Positions 52,347-61,325 of a stretch of DNA of 64,000 nt are shown here, piece after piece; the first letter of the stretch is position 1; each line of letters begins with the position of its first letter. A program made the translations under genes and the position numbers. Below the pieces are notes generated by a model. The model made no database searches. It saw nothing but the letters and a program-made list of their open reading frames with translations, and was not told the DNA's origin. This DNA comes from Allobaculum mucilyticum (GTDB taxonomy: Bacteria; Bacillota_I; Bacilli_A; Erysipelotrichales; Erysipelotrichaceae), in assembly GCF_022701195.1 (NCBI RefSeq), contig NZ_CP078089.1:2170001-2234000 (forward strand), given 5' to 3'.

Positions 52347-54019
52347 CAATGTCATTAAGTTTAGTTGATTGAGGCCTTTCCTCCTTGATTGGAGGAGAGG
52401 TCTCTTTTCTTTTGTCTTTTTTCTTAGCAGAACATATCGGTTATTTGTTTGTAATATTCGGTTTTTCGGGAATATCAGGTTGTTTTATAACTCAAATCGT
52501 GCGGCCGCTTCGCGGCCCGTTAAGTGACGGAAAGGAAAAATCTTATGCCCTCACTTAACACATTCTGCAACCTGCAGTCGGCTGCTCTCAAGCGCTTCAT
52601 CAAAGAAGAAGCATCCAATTCTGACAATCTGCTCCACCCGGATTCTGACTTCTCTCGCTCCCGCAGGCTTTCCGCTGTCGATCTGGCAGCCGTGGCCTAC
52701 CAGACGGAAGATCGCTCGATCAACCGATCTCTTCCCATTCTTCCTGATTCTCTGTCCGACGTTTCTTTATCTGCCATTTCCCAGGGCAGACAGAAAATCA
52801 GGTTCTTGCTTTACTCTCACGTCTTCTATCGCATGAACGATTTGTTCTCTTCGGAGGATGACAAAACGTTTCATGGATGGCGACTATTGAGCGTCGACGG
52901 TTCTGAACTATCAGTCAGCCCCGATGGGAATGACATGTCTACCTATGGCGGATCGAAAAAGGGATCCAAGCACCATTTTTACCTTGCGAATCCGCTGTAT
53001 GACGTGCTCAACCATGTTTATCTCGATCTGGTGATGCAGCCAGGTTCTCAGAAGAACGAGGACTCAGCTTTTCTGGAGCTGGCTCAGCGATACGAAGGAG
53101 AAAAGGCGATCTTCATTTGCGACAGAGGCTATGAAGCGCTTATGACTTTCTATCGTCTGAATCAGACCGATAAGCATTTCGTCATCCGAATCAAGGACGA
53201 ATCTTCCTCTACCAGTATTCTGAAGCACTATCCAACACCAGATACTGAAGAATATGACATTCCATTCGATGTGACTTTGACGTGTAAAAACAACTCCCAT
53301 GTCAAGGCAAACTGGGAAACCTACAAATACATCTCGTCCTATTCAAAACATCCGGAATTCCAGAATGGAGTGACTGAACTGCCGCTCCACGGCAGAGTCG
53401 TACGCTATAAAACGGTCTGCGAAGGGATTGAGTCTTTCATCACACTTTTTACCAACCTGCCGTTTGATGAATTCACCACCGAGGATCTCTGTGAAATCTA
53501 CCGACTCCGCTGGCAAATTGAGCTCTCGTATCGAGATATCAAAGAGCGGATTGGACTGAAGGATGTGCATGGACGCAAGAAGGAACTGGTCATTGGAGAA
53601 GTCTTCGCGAAAATGACGCTCTACAACCTGTATTCCCGGATCAGAAACAAGGTTGAAAACAGTCAGGAATTCGCTGAACGCTGCCGAAATGCCATGAAGA
53701 GGAAGTGGGAACAGAAGGCAGATTACGCATTTCTGATCACTGCGGTTCACGCGTTTCTATGGGACAGCGGAGTTTATACCGCAGACAAGCTGATCAATTT
53801 GATCCTTCATAAGACGCAGTCCGTTCGTCCAGGGCGAGCGGATAAGCGCAAAAAGAAGCGCTGACCAAAAGTTCTGAGAATCGAGAAAGCCACCAGGTGA
53901 TTTTTTTAAACAGGTAAATAATCACCCTTTTCGTCGTGCTCGACAGAAATCTGGACGCCAAAAATCACATGTAAGCTTAACGTTTGAGTGGACCTACCTT
54001 ATCTAACTTAATGACATTG
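52347..54019 (+). mobile_element. IS-B copy 1, complete IS4-family insertion sequence (1673 bp)
   Basis: Ends are CAATGTCATTAAGTT (52347-52361) and its complement (54005-54019); these 15 bases are the same as the outer 15 of the IS-A repeats. Flanked by the 9-bp target duplication CAGAAAAAC (52338-52346 and 54020-54028). Contains one transposase gene, a left-end terminator-like hairpin (GAGGCCTTTCCTCC...GGAGGAGAGGTCTC, T-rich after), a GCGGCCGC-TTCG-type hairpin before the transposase, and a right-end hairpin (GGTGATT...AATCACC). It inserted 51 bases upstream of the GntR start codon. Confidence 0.95.
52545..53864 (+). CDS. IS4-family transposase (IS-B)
   Basis: 439-residue DDE transposase: LLSVDGSE (first Asp), IFICDRGYE (second Asp) and Y-(2)-R-(3)-E-(6)-K as YRLRWQIELSYRDIK. 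A GTG at 52524 is in frame, but the ATG at 52545 has GGAAAGGA ahead. Clearly homologous to the IS-A transposase, with strong conservation in the catalytic half, but diverged in the N-terminal ~90 residues. Confidence 0.95.
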   Translation: MPSLNTFCNLQSAALKRFIKEEASNSDNLLHPDSDFSRSRRLSAVDLAAVAYQTEDRSINRSLPILPDSLSDVSLSAISQGRQKIRFLLYSHVFYRMNDLFSSEDDKTFHGWRLLSVDGSELSVSPDGNDMSTYGGSKKGSKHHFYLANPLYDVLNHVYLDLVMQPGSQKNEDSAFLELAQRYEGEKAIFICDRGYEALMTFYRLNQTDKHFVIRIKDESSSTSILKHYPTPDTEEYDIPFDVTLTCKNNSHVKANWETYKYISSYSKHPEFQNGVTELPLHGRVVRYKTVCEGIESFITLFTNLPFDEFTTEDLCEIYRLRWQIELSYRDIKERIGLKDVHGRKKELVIGEVFAKMTLYNLYSRIRNKVENSQEFAERCRNAMKRKWEQKADYAFLITAVHAFLWDSGVYTADKLINLILHKTQSVRPGRADKRKKKR

Positions 54020-54070
54020 CAGAAAAACAGAATCATACTGGTCGCAGACCACAGAAAGGGGTATCTCTAT

Positions 54071-54790
54071 ATGCCGGAAGAAGAGTACCGCGGTTCAGGA
54101 AAACCGAAAGAACCATCGAAAAGCTATCAGCGGGTGATCCAGTTTGTCCGTGATGAGATTGAATCTGGTCATCTCAAGCCCGGCGACAAGCTGCCAACCG
54201 AGCGTGTACTTGCGGTCCGTCTGGATATTGCCCGAGGATCGGTCCGTGAAGGTCTGCGCGTTCTGGAAAATATCGGCGTGCTCAGTTCGATGCAGGGAGC
54301 GGGAAACTATATCTCCTGCAATTTTGATGACACGATGTCTGAGATGCTCGGCTTCATGTACTACCTGCTTGGCATGGATAATGACATGGTGCTGGAGTTT
54401 CGCTGGATGTTAGAGCGTGAAGCTCTTCGCCTTGCGATCAGCCGGATTCAGGAAGAAGAAAAACGGGCTATTATGGCTGACCTTGAAGGCCTTGAATCGG
54501 CAAGAAACGAAGAAGAGCGTTCGTTTTATGACCGAAGGCTGCACCGGACGATGGTGCATGCCTGCCGCAATCACTTTCTTGCTGCCAGCTATGATGCCCT
54601 CATGGCTTTTGATGAACGGTATATCCATAACAGCCGGGCCAGAATTATCGGCGGCATGAAAACCAGAGATCTGCTTGACGCTTCCCATCGCATGATCTGC
54701 GAAGGGCTGACCAGGGGAAATTACGAACTGGCCAGCGCGGGTCTTGAGCAGCATTTCCGCCTGATTGGACAGTACGGCCGTCCGCTCTGA
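54071..54790 (+). CDS. GntR family (FadR/FCD subfamily) transcriptional regulator
   Basis: 239-residue DNA-binding regulator: winged helix (res ~22-85) with GDKLPTERVLAVRLDIARGSVREGLRVLENIGVLSSMQGAGNYI, then a helical FCD ligand-binding domain (res ~100-235) with EFRWMLEREALRLAI. Ligand unknown. The frame is open back into IS-B, which supplies an in-frame ATG in its inverted repeat (54011). The native start at 54071 is better because AGAAAGGGG lies 10 bases upstream. The insertion has probably displaced its original promoter. Confidence 0.9.
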   Translation: MPEEEYRGSGKPKEPSKSYQRVIQFVRDEIESGHLKPGDKLPTERVLAVRLDIARGSVREGLRVLENIGVLSSMQGAGNYISCNFDDTMSEMLGFMYYLLGMDNDMVLEFRWMLEREALRLAISRIQEEEKRAIMADLEGLESARNEEERSFYDRRLHRTMVHACRNHFLAASYDALMAFDERYIHNSRARIIGGMKTRDLLDASHRMICEGLTRGNYELASAGLEQHFRLIGQYGRPL

Positions 54791-54817
54791 ATCAGAAAAG
54801 ATCCGCACAGAAGAAAC

Positions 54818-54855
54818 AGCCGCAGGCCGGAGAATCCCGGAAGCCTGCGGCTTTT
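54818..54855 (+). terminator. Terminator after the GntR gene
   Basis: GCCGCAGGC / GCCTGCGGC, 9-bp perfect stem, followed by TTTTGC. Confidence 0.85.
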
Positions 54856-54914
54856 GCATCTCTTCATGCGCAAAAAGAGAAGCCTTCAAAAAGCATGCCT
54901 CTCTGGTCGTAAAG

Positions 54915-55604
54915 ATGATCATGAAGATCAAAGAACAGAATGTACTCGACCGTCCCCGTGAAAAAGCGATGGTGTATGGTCTTGGCCGCCTGGATAACCG
55001 GGAGCTGCTTTGCCTGCTGTTAGGTTCCGGGACAAAAAACTGCAGTGTAGAAAGTCTGGCTGGGCAGGTGCTGGATAAAACGGACCACCTGCGCGGTCTT
55101 TTTTCCATAGAGCCCGAAGAGCTGATGGAAATTGAGGGCATCGGACAGGCAAGAGCATTAATGCTCTGTGCAGCAATGGAACTGGCGAAACGGGCATTAG
55201 AAGCAAGAACGATCAGCTCGCCGATTCTCGGACCCGATGATGTCAAGCTCTGGTTTCAGGCAACATACGGTACGCAGGCGCAGGAACATTTTGCGGTGCT
55301 CTATCTGGATGTGAAAAACCGGCTGATCCGCCATAGGGATCTGTTTGTCGGAACGATTGATCAGTCGCTGATTCATCCAAGAGAGATTTTCAGAGAAGCG
55401 TGTCTGGTGAGTGCATCTTCGATTCTGCTGGTGCACAATCATCCATCCGATGATCCTGTACCGTCTCCTGCCGATCTGGAAACAACGCGCAATATCGAAA
55501 GTGCGGCTCAGATTCACCGGATCCATCTGGTGGATCACATTATCGTCGGGCAGAGCAGCTGCTTCAGTTTCCGCCGCAGCGGCCTGCTGGAAGAATCCGT
55601 GTGA
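54915..55604 (+). CDS. radC: RadC family JAMM/MPN protein
   Basis: About 229 residues. N-terminal helix-hairpin-helix region (LLGSGTKNCSVESLAGQVL, EELMEIEGIGQARALML) and a JAMM metalloprotease-like domain with the zinc motif LVHNHPSDDPVPSPAD (H-x-H-x10-D). Despite its name a repair role is unproven. Start uncertain: ATG at 54915 or 54921, both with a poor ribosome binding site. Frame is open upstream through the terminator, so upstream starts are unlikely. First gene of radC-mreC-mreD as in B. subtilis. Confidence 0.9.
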   Translation: MIMKIKEQNVLDRPREKAMVYGLGRLDNRELLCLLLGSGTKNCSVESLAGQVLDKTDHLRGLFSIEPEELMEIEGIGQARALMLCAAMELAKRALEARTISSPILGPDDVKLWFQATYGTQAQEHFAVLYLDVKNRLIRHRDLFVGTIDQSLIHPREIFREACLVSASSILLVHNHPSDDPVPSPADLETTRNIESAAQIHRIHLVDHIIVGQSSCFSFRRSGLLEESV

Positions 55605-55646
55605 ATGAAAGGCGGATCGTTTATAATGAGGTCTCAGGGAGGACCT

Positions 55647-56486
55647 ATGCGACGCTTTTCAAGACTTCAGAAACTGCTTCTGACTTTTATCACCATTGTG
55701 TTCCTCATCGGATGCCTGATGGGTTCGCTGCGGCAGAATTCCATGTCGAATATCGGCTACAGTGCCTGGACATATCTGAAATACGGTCTGTTCAACGCAC
55801 CGGTAACGTCTGCCATGAATGCCGTTCAGGATTTTTCCAATCTCTGGCATGTCTACCAGGACAATACCTGGCTCAATGAACAGCTTGCCGAGCAGCGCTC
55901 CTACCAGACGCTGTATGCCCAGGAGCACAACCGCAACCTGGAACTGCAGGGACTGCTCGAGCTGAAAAACGCAATGCCGGAAGCCAAACAGGTTTCCTGT
56001 CAGGTGCTCTCCCGTCCCGGACAGGCATGGAATGAGCGCGTCACTGTTTCTGCAGGAAGCGCGAGCGGCATTAAAGAAAACATGATCGTCTGCTCTTCGG
56101 CCGGCGTTGTCGGTCTGGTCGAAAGCGTGCAGGAAAACACATCAATTGTCAGCCTGCTGACCTCTAACGCTCTGCCCTCGGATATCACCGTGGCCATTTC
56201 GATGGAAGATGGCACGACGGTGGATGGCGTTCTGCGCGGCTATGATGCCTCGCTCAACCGCTATGAAGTGCTTCTTTTTGATCATGAAGCCGTTGTTCTG
56301 CCCGGACAGAAAGTCGCCACATCCGGAAAAGGCGGTACTTATGCTTCGGGTCTGCTGATCGGTACGGTAACCGGTACGGTCGTCAATGATGATGCGATCA
56401 TTTCAACGGTGTATGTTTCGCCGGTTGAAAACATCAGCGGCTTCTCGTACGTGAGCATCTTTACGGAAGGAACGCCCGCATCATGA
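55647..56486 (+). CDS. mreC: Rod shape-determining protein MreC
   Basis: 279-residue bitopic membrane protein of the elongasome. One N-terminal transmembrane helix (LLLTFITIVFLIGCLMG), a coiled-coil stretch (WLNEQLAEQRSYQTLYAQEHNRNLELQGLLELKNA), then two beta domains with ARPGQAWNERVTVSAGSASGIKENM-type MreC motif (here SRPGQAWNERVTV) and SGKGGTYASGLLIGTV. The ATG at 55647 has GGGAGGA. It overlaps mreD by four bases. mreB is not in the window. Confidence 0.93.
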   Translation: MRRFSRLQKLLLTFITIVFLIGCLMGSLRQNSMSNIGYSAWTYLKYGLFNAPVTSAMNAVQDFSNLWHVYQDNTWLNEQLAEQRSYQTLYAQEHNRNLELQGLLELKNAMPEAKQVSCQVLSRPGQAWNERVTVSAGSASGIKENMIVCSSAGVVGLVESVQENTSIVSLLTSNALPSDITVAISMEDGTTVDGVLRGYDASLNRYEVLLFDHEAVVLPGQKVATSGKGGTYASGLLIGTVTGTVVNDDAIISTVYVSPVENISGFSYVSIFTEGTPAS

Positions 56487-57088
56487 AAAAGACACAGACC
56501 ATCCTGATCGGCTTTGGTATTCTCGGCCTGCTTGATTCCGTGCTCTCATTTGCGCTGCCGGTGGATTTTACCTATGTCCGTTTCAGCATTGTCTGGCATT
56601 TCTTTCTGATCGGTCTGCTCGTCTTTGTACGGGACAAACCGCTGCTGACACGACTGCTGATCGGTGCGGCAGGCGGATTTTGCAGCGATCTGCTGATCAC
56701 TTCGACCTTTCCGCTCAACATGTTTCTGTATGCACTGCTCTGCGTACTGGCCGGTCTGATTCCGTTCTTTCTGAGCCGGACAAGCCGGTTTATCTTCTGG
56801 TGCGTCTTTCTCGTTCTGATCGGCGATGCCCTGCCATTTCTTGTACAGAAAGCCTGGGGCATGAGCGATCTGCCGTTCTTTATGTGGATGCTGCGGATTG
56901 AACTGCTCACGCTGATCTTTGATGCGCTGATTGCGATCGGTCTGCTCTATACCGATCTGGTCATGACCCGCTACTTCCTGTTCCAGAGTCGCAGGCGTCG
57001 TCAGGCACAGGGCCGCTCGATTGCTCCCCATGTCCGAACGGCCAACCGCAACCATCCAGGACTGAACCGCTCCTCAAAACGCCGCTGA
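56483..57088 (+). CDS. mreD: Rod shape-determining protein MreD
   Basis: 201-residue membrane protein with five or six helices, then a strongly basic tail (QSRRRRQAQGRSIAPHVRTANRNHPGLNRSSKRR). MreD is poorly conserved in sequence; assignment rests on topology, the GGFCSDLLITSTFPLNMFLYALL stretch and ATGA overlap with mreC. Confidence 0.82.
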   Translation: MKKTQTILIGFGILGLLDSVLSFALPVDFTYVRFSIVWHFFLIGLLVFVRDKPLLTRLLIGAAGGFCSDLLITSTFPLNMFLYALLCVLAGLIPFFLSRTSRFIFWCVFLVLIGDALPFLVQKAWGMSDLPFFMWMLRIELLTLIFDALIAIGLLYTDLVMTRYFLFQSRRRRQAQGRSIAPHVRTANRNHPGLNRSSKRR

Positions 57089-57117
57089 GCCGGCATGCAT
57101 TTTTCAAACTGAAGATC

Positions 57118-57145
57118 TGGCCGCTGCATCTGTGGCGGCTTTTTG
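57118..57145 (+). terminator. Terminator of radC-mreC-mreD
   Basis: GGCCGC...GTGGCGGC-type stem (GCCGC/GCGGC core) followed by TTTTTG. Confidence 0.7.
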
Positions 57146-57319
57146 TGTGCGGATTTGCGCCGGGCGGTCCATGATAGAATGAACCATATGACCGGAGGGA
57201 TTGAGATCCCCTTCGGAAAATACGCAGTGAAAAAAACAGGGCTTATTACGAACAGAAGCAGAATGTATTTCTGTTCGGGAAGCCATCTTTATAGAACACG
57301 ATAGAACACGAGGTGTCTG

Positions 57320-59893
57320 ATGAAAAAACTCCTTCTTGTAGACGGAAACTCCGTCCTGTTTCGCGCCTATTATTCAACGATTTATACCAATCCAATGAGC
57401 ACGTCGGGCGGCGTGCCGACCAATGCGGTCTTCGGATTTATTTCCATGCTCCAGAAGGCCATTTCCATGGTCGAACCGGATGCGCTCCTTGTTGCCTGGG
57501 ATGCCGGCAAGCCGACGTTCCGGCATGAAAAAATGCCTGACTACAAAGGTACCCGCAAACCGCTTGATGAAGAACTCAAAGTTCAGATGCCGATTGTGCG
57601 CGAATACCTCGATGCTGCAGGTATCAGCCGCTATGAGCAGGACGGCTACGAAGCCGATGACATCATCGGATCTGCCGCCAAAGGCTCTGCCGGCATGGAG
57701 ACCGTCATCCTGACCGGCGATAAAGATCTGCTTCAGCTGGTCGATGACCATACGACCGTCATCATGATGAAAAAAGGCCTGAACCAGTTTGATTCCTATA
57801 CCCCCAAAGCCATTGAAGAAAAATACGGCCTCAAGCCAAAGCAGATCATCGATCTGAAAGGCCTGATGGGCGACCCCTCGGACAACATCCCCGGCGTCAA
57901 GCACATCGGCGAAAAGACAGCGCTGACTCTGCTCCATTCCTATCAGACAGTCGAGGGCGTATACGATCACATCGATGAGATTAAAGGAAAGCGCAAAGAG
58001 TACCTGCTTGAGGGCGAAGACTCTGCCAAGCTTTCCAAAGAAATGGCGACCATCTTTACGCAGATGGAACTGCCTTTTGATCTCGAGTCTCTGTCTGTTT
58101 CCGACAGCCCGGAAGATGAGGAAGACTTCTATCACAAATACGAAATGAAATCTCTGCTTGCCCGCGTTGGAAAAACTGCCGCTAAAAAGCAGGAGACCGC
58201 AATTGAAACGGTAAGCGCATTTGATGGCAAAAAGGGAGATGGCCTGATTCTGCTGCCTCTGGCAGACTTTGAACCGTTCATGACGCAGACGCTTTACGGC
58301 TTCCTGTATCCAGCAGAAAACGGAATTCACTATCTGCCTCTTGAAGCCGCCAAAGCCGATCCGGCATTCCTCGATCTGCTGCAGAACGATTCCACCCTGC
58401 AGACCTGGGATATCAAGGAAACCCTGCATCTGCTCGATCGCAATGGACTGCCGCTGGCAAATTTTGCCCAGGATATCCATCTGATGGCTTTCCTGCTCAA
58501 CTCACAGGCTTCCCGTACAGAAAACCAGATCGAAGCGCTGAAGATTGAACTGCCCATTCCGCTTCGTGATCTCGACAAAAAGTCCTTAGGCGGCTTTACG
58601 GTTGAGCGTGCTCTGCCAGTCTTCGGTGCATGGCTGGAAGGTCTGAACGGACAGAGCGAGAAATGCCTCAAAAAGCTTGAAGAAGAAGATCAGCTCAAGC
58701 TGTACACCGACATCGAGCGTCCGCTCACCCGTGTTCTGTTTGACATGGAACGGCGCGGCATCGACTGCGACAGGACGATTCTCAAAGAAATCGGCAATGA
58801 CTACCAGAAACGCATGGATGAGCTGGCAGCCGGAATTTACGAATATGCCGGACATCCGTTCAATATCGGCTCACCTAAACAGCTGGCCGTTGTGCTCTTT
58901 GATGAGCTGAACCTCAAAACCGGCAAGAAACGCTCCACAGCTGTGGATGTTCTTGAAAAGCTGCGCCCGTATCATCCGATCATTGACATGATTCTCGAAT
59001 ACCGCAAATATGCAAAAATCGTCGGCACGTATGTCGACGGTCTGAGCAAATACATCATTGACGGAAAGATCTACACGACATTCAACCAGACCGCCACGCA
59101 GACCGGCCGTTTGTCTTCTTCAGACCCGAACCTGCAGAACATCTCGATCAAAAACGAAGAAGGCCGCGAAATCCGTAAAGCCTTCATCGCGCCGGAAGGC
59201 AGCTGCTTTATCTCGGCAGACTACTCCCAGGTTGAACTGCGCATGTTAGCCCACATGGCCAATGAAGAGTTCATGATTCAGGCCTTCAACGAGGGCATTG
59301 ATATTCATAAGCGCACCGCTTCGGTCATCTTTGACGAGAGTCCGGATGAAGTCACAACCGATCAGCGCCGCATTGCCAAAACAGTCAACTTTGCCATCAT
59401 CTACGGGCAGACAGAATTCGGCCTGTCGCAGGAACTTGGCATTACACGCTCACAGGCAAGAGACTTCATCGATGCCTATTTTGCGAACTATCCCAATATC
59501 CACCGCTTCATGGACGGCCTGATCGCTTTCTGTGAAGAGCACGGCTATGTTGAAACGCTCCTGCACCGCCGCAGAGAAATCCCGGAAATCCAGGACAAGA
59601 ACTTCATGACCCGCGAATTTGGAAAACGCGCTGCGATGAATGCGCCGATTCAGGGTTCTGCTGCCGATCTGATCAAGATTGCGATGATCCGCATGGATGA
59701 AGAACTTCGAAAGAGAAATCTCAAATCGCAGATGCTTCTGCAGATTCACGATGAACTGATCTTCCAGGTTCCTGAAGATGAGCGCGAGCTGATGGAACAT
59801 CTGATTCCGGAAGTCATGGATCATGCGATGGAACTGCGTGTTCCACTTGAAGCCAGCGTCAATATCGGCAAGAGCTGGTACGAGGCCAAATAA
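57320..59893 (+). CDS. polA: DNA polymerase I
   Basis: 857-residue repair and Okazaki-fragment polymerase. 5'-3' exonuclease domain (res ~1-290) with KKLLLVDGNSVLFRAYY, YEADDIIGS and DPSDNIPGV. A middle 3'-5' exonuclease-like domain (~300-460) in which the catalytic DxE motif is not seen, so proofreading is probably lost as in B. subtilis PolA. The polymerase domain has motif A ISADYSQVELRMLAH, motif B RRIAKTVNFAIIYG and motif C LLQIHDELIF. GAGGTG lies ahead of the ATG. Its stop overlaps the mutM start (TAATG). Confidence 0.96.
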   Translation: MKKLLLVDGNSVLFRAYYSTIYTNPMSTSGGVPTNAVFGFISMLQKAISMVEPDALLVAWDAGKPTFRHEKMPDYKGTRKPLDEELKVQMPIVREYLDAAGISRYEQDGYEADDIIGSAAKGSAGMETVILTGDKDLLQLVDDHTTVIMMKKGLNQFDSYTPKAIEEKYGLKPKQIIDLKGLMGDPSDNIPGVKHIGEKTALTLLHSYQTVEGVYDHIDEIKGKRKEYLLEGEDSAKLSKEMATIFTQMELPFDLESLSVSDSPEDEEDFYHKYEMKSLLARVGKTAAKKQETAIETVSAFDGKKGDGLILLPLADFEPFMTQTLYGFLYPAENGIHYLPLEAAKADPAFLDLLQNDSTLQTWDIKETLHLLDRNGLPLANFAQDIHLMAFLLNSQASRTENQIEALKIELPIPLRDLDKKSLGGFTVERALPVFGAWLEGLNGQSEKCLKKLEEEDQLKLYTDIERPLTRVLFDMERRGIDCDRTILKEIGNDYQKRMDELAAGIYEYAGHPFNIGSPKQLAVVLFDELNLKTGKKRSTAVDVLEKLRPYHPIIDMILEYRKYAKIVGTYVDGLSKYIIDGKIYTTFNQTATQTGRLSSSDPNLQNISIKNEEGREIRKAFIAPEGSCFISADYSQVELRMLAHMANEEFMIQAFNEGIDIHKRTASVIFDESPDEVTTDQRRIAKTVNFAIIYGQTEFGLSQELGITRSQARDFIDAYFANYPNIHRFMDGLIAFCEEHGYVETLLHRRREIPEIQDKNFMTREFGKRAAMNAPIQGSAADLIKIAMIRMDEELRKRNLKSQMLLQIHDELIFQVPEDERELMEHLIPEVMDHAMELRVPLEASVNIGKSWYEAK

Positions 59894-60759
59894 TGCCTGA
59901 AGCACCCGAAGTCCATAACGTTCTCTGCTTTTTAGAGTCCAGCATTAAAAACGCAAAGATCCGCTCCTGCAAAGTGACGCATCCAAAACTGTGTGCCAAT
60001 CAGGACGTGTCCGCTTTTGAGCATGAACTGGAAGGCGAGCATTTCCGTGCGTTTCACCGGCTGGGAAAATATCTGGTGTTCGAACTCGACCATCATGTTC
60101 TTGTGGCGCACATGCGCATGGAAGGCAAGTTTCTGGTGTTTGAAAATCAGGCAGAACTTGATGCTTTAGATGAGCAGAAAGATAAAAAGCACATTCACGC
60201 CTGCTTCACTCTCGAAGATGGACGCGTGCTGTGCTATCGCGATACCCGCAAATTCGGACGCATGTACCTGCATAAAAAAGAAGAGGAACACCCCCAAGGC
60301 AACTGGCGCAGTCTGCCGGTTTTCGCTAACGTGGGCAAAGATGCCCTCGACCCGGATCTTCATGCATCCGAACTGTATGAAAAAACAAAAAAACGTTCCG
60401 TGCCGCTAAAAAACGTTCTGCTCGATCAGAGCGTGATCGCCGGCATCGGCAATATCTATGCCGATGAAATTCTCTTTGAAGCCGGCCTTTCACCGTTCTG
60501 TAAAGCTAACCACCTCGATGAATCCGACTGGCAGAAGATTCTCGATGCGACACGACGCATCCTGAACGATGCAAGTTCGTGCGGCGGAACAACGATCCGG
60601 ACTTTTTCGTATGGCAACAGCCATGCGGGAAGCTATCAGGATCAGCTTCAGATTCACGGAAAGGAAGGAGAGTGCCTGCGCTGTCATGGCGAAATCGTGC
60701 ATACGAAAGTCGGTCAGCGAGGCACGTGGTACTGCCCTCAATGTCAGATCGAAAAGTAA
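59893..60759 (+). CDS. mutM: Formamidopyrimidine-DNA glycosylase
   Basis: 288-residue base-excision repair enzyme removing oxidised purines. The catalytic N-terminal PE (MPEAPEV) is exposed after Met removal. HMRMEGKF, the H2TH region VIAGIGNIYADEILFEAGLSP and the zinc finger CLRCHGEIVHTKVGQRGTWYCPQCQ are complete. Overlaps polA by one base and coaE by 19 bases. Confidence 0.96.
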   Translation: MPEAPEVHNVLCFLESSIKNAKIRSCKVTHPKLCANQDVSAFEHELEGEHFRAFHRLGKYLVFELDHHVLVAHMRMEGKFLVFENQAELDALDEQKDKKHIHACFTLEDGRVLCYRDTRKFGRMYLHKKEEEHPQGNWRSLPVFANVGKDALDPDLHASELYEKTKKRSVPLKNVLLDQSVIAGIGNIYADEILFEAGLSPFCKANHLDESDWQKILDATRRILNDASSCGGTTIRTFSYGNSHAGSYQDQLQIHGKEGECLRCHGEIVHTKVGQRGTWYCPQCQIEK

Positions 60760-61325
60760 TCGGACTGACCGGAACGATTGGTTCTGGCAAGTCGATGGTC
60801 CGCTCCATTCTTTCAGCGGCCATTCCTGTCACCGACTGTGACGGGATCAATTCCGACCTTCTGCAAAAAGACGGCCGCGGCTATCTTGAACTGCAGAAAA
60901 ACGGACTGTTATGCGTTGATGAGCATAGCGAAATTGACCGCCCGGCTATGGCAGATCAGATTTTTGATGATCCAAATAAGCGGAAAGCCTTTGAGGCAAT
61001 TCTTCATCCGTTAATTATCGATGAGCTGCAAAACTGGATTTCAGAACAGGATGGCTTATGCGCTGCAGAAGTGCCGCTGCTTTTTGAATGCCATCTTGAA
61101 AACATGTTCGATGAAATCTGGACAGTGACCTGTTCAGACCCGACCGCTCTTGAACGTCTCGAAACGCAGCGGCATATATCCCCGGAAGAAGCAAAGCGCC
61201 GGCTTGCTTTGCAGATGAGCGTCGAGCAGAAAGCCGCAAAATCCGATGTGCTCATCCATAACGACGGAAGTGTCGAGGATCTCAAGCAGACCATCGATGC
61301 ACTTCTAAAGAAGGAAGTTTCATGA
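60741..61325 (+). CDS. coaE: Dephospho-CoA kinase
   Basis: 194-residue enzyme catalysing the last step of coenzyme A synthesis. P-loop GLTGTIGSGKS, DCDGINSDLL, and the lid region with VTCSDPTALERLETQRHISPEEAKRRLALQ are present. The ATG at 60741 lies inside the 3' end of mutM; longer in-frame extensions only cover mutM. It overlaps the next gene by four bases. Confidence 0.93.
   Translation: MSDRKVIGLTGTIGSGKSMVRSILSAAIPVTDCDGINSDLLQKDGRGYLELQKNGLLCVDEHSEIDRPAMADQIFDDPNKRKAFEAILHPLIIDELQNWISEQDGLCAAEVPLLFECHLENMFDEIWTVTCSDPTALERLETQRHISPEEAKRRLALQMSVEQKAAKSDVLIHNDGSVEDLKQTIDALLKKEVS

Noticed and set aside
53984-54070. Longer GntR protein starting inside IS-B
   Set aside because: The upstream in-frame codons come from the element and the target duplication; the ATG at 54071 has the proper ribosome binding site and starts near the family N terminus.
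57374-58480. 368-codon leftward open frame
   Set aside because: Antisense to the 5' part of polA; no recognisable protein and no ribosome binding site.
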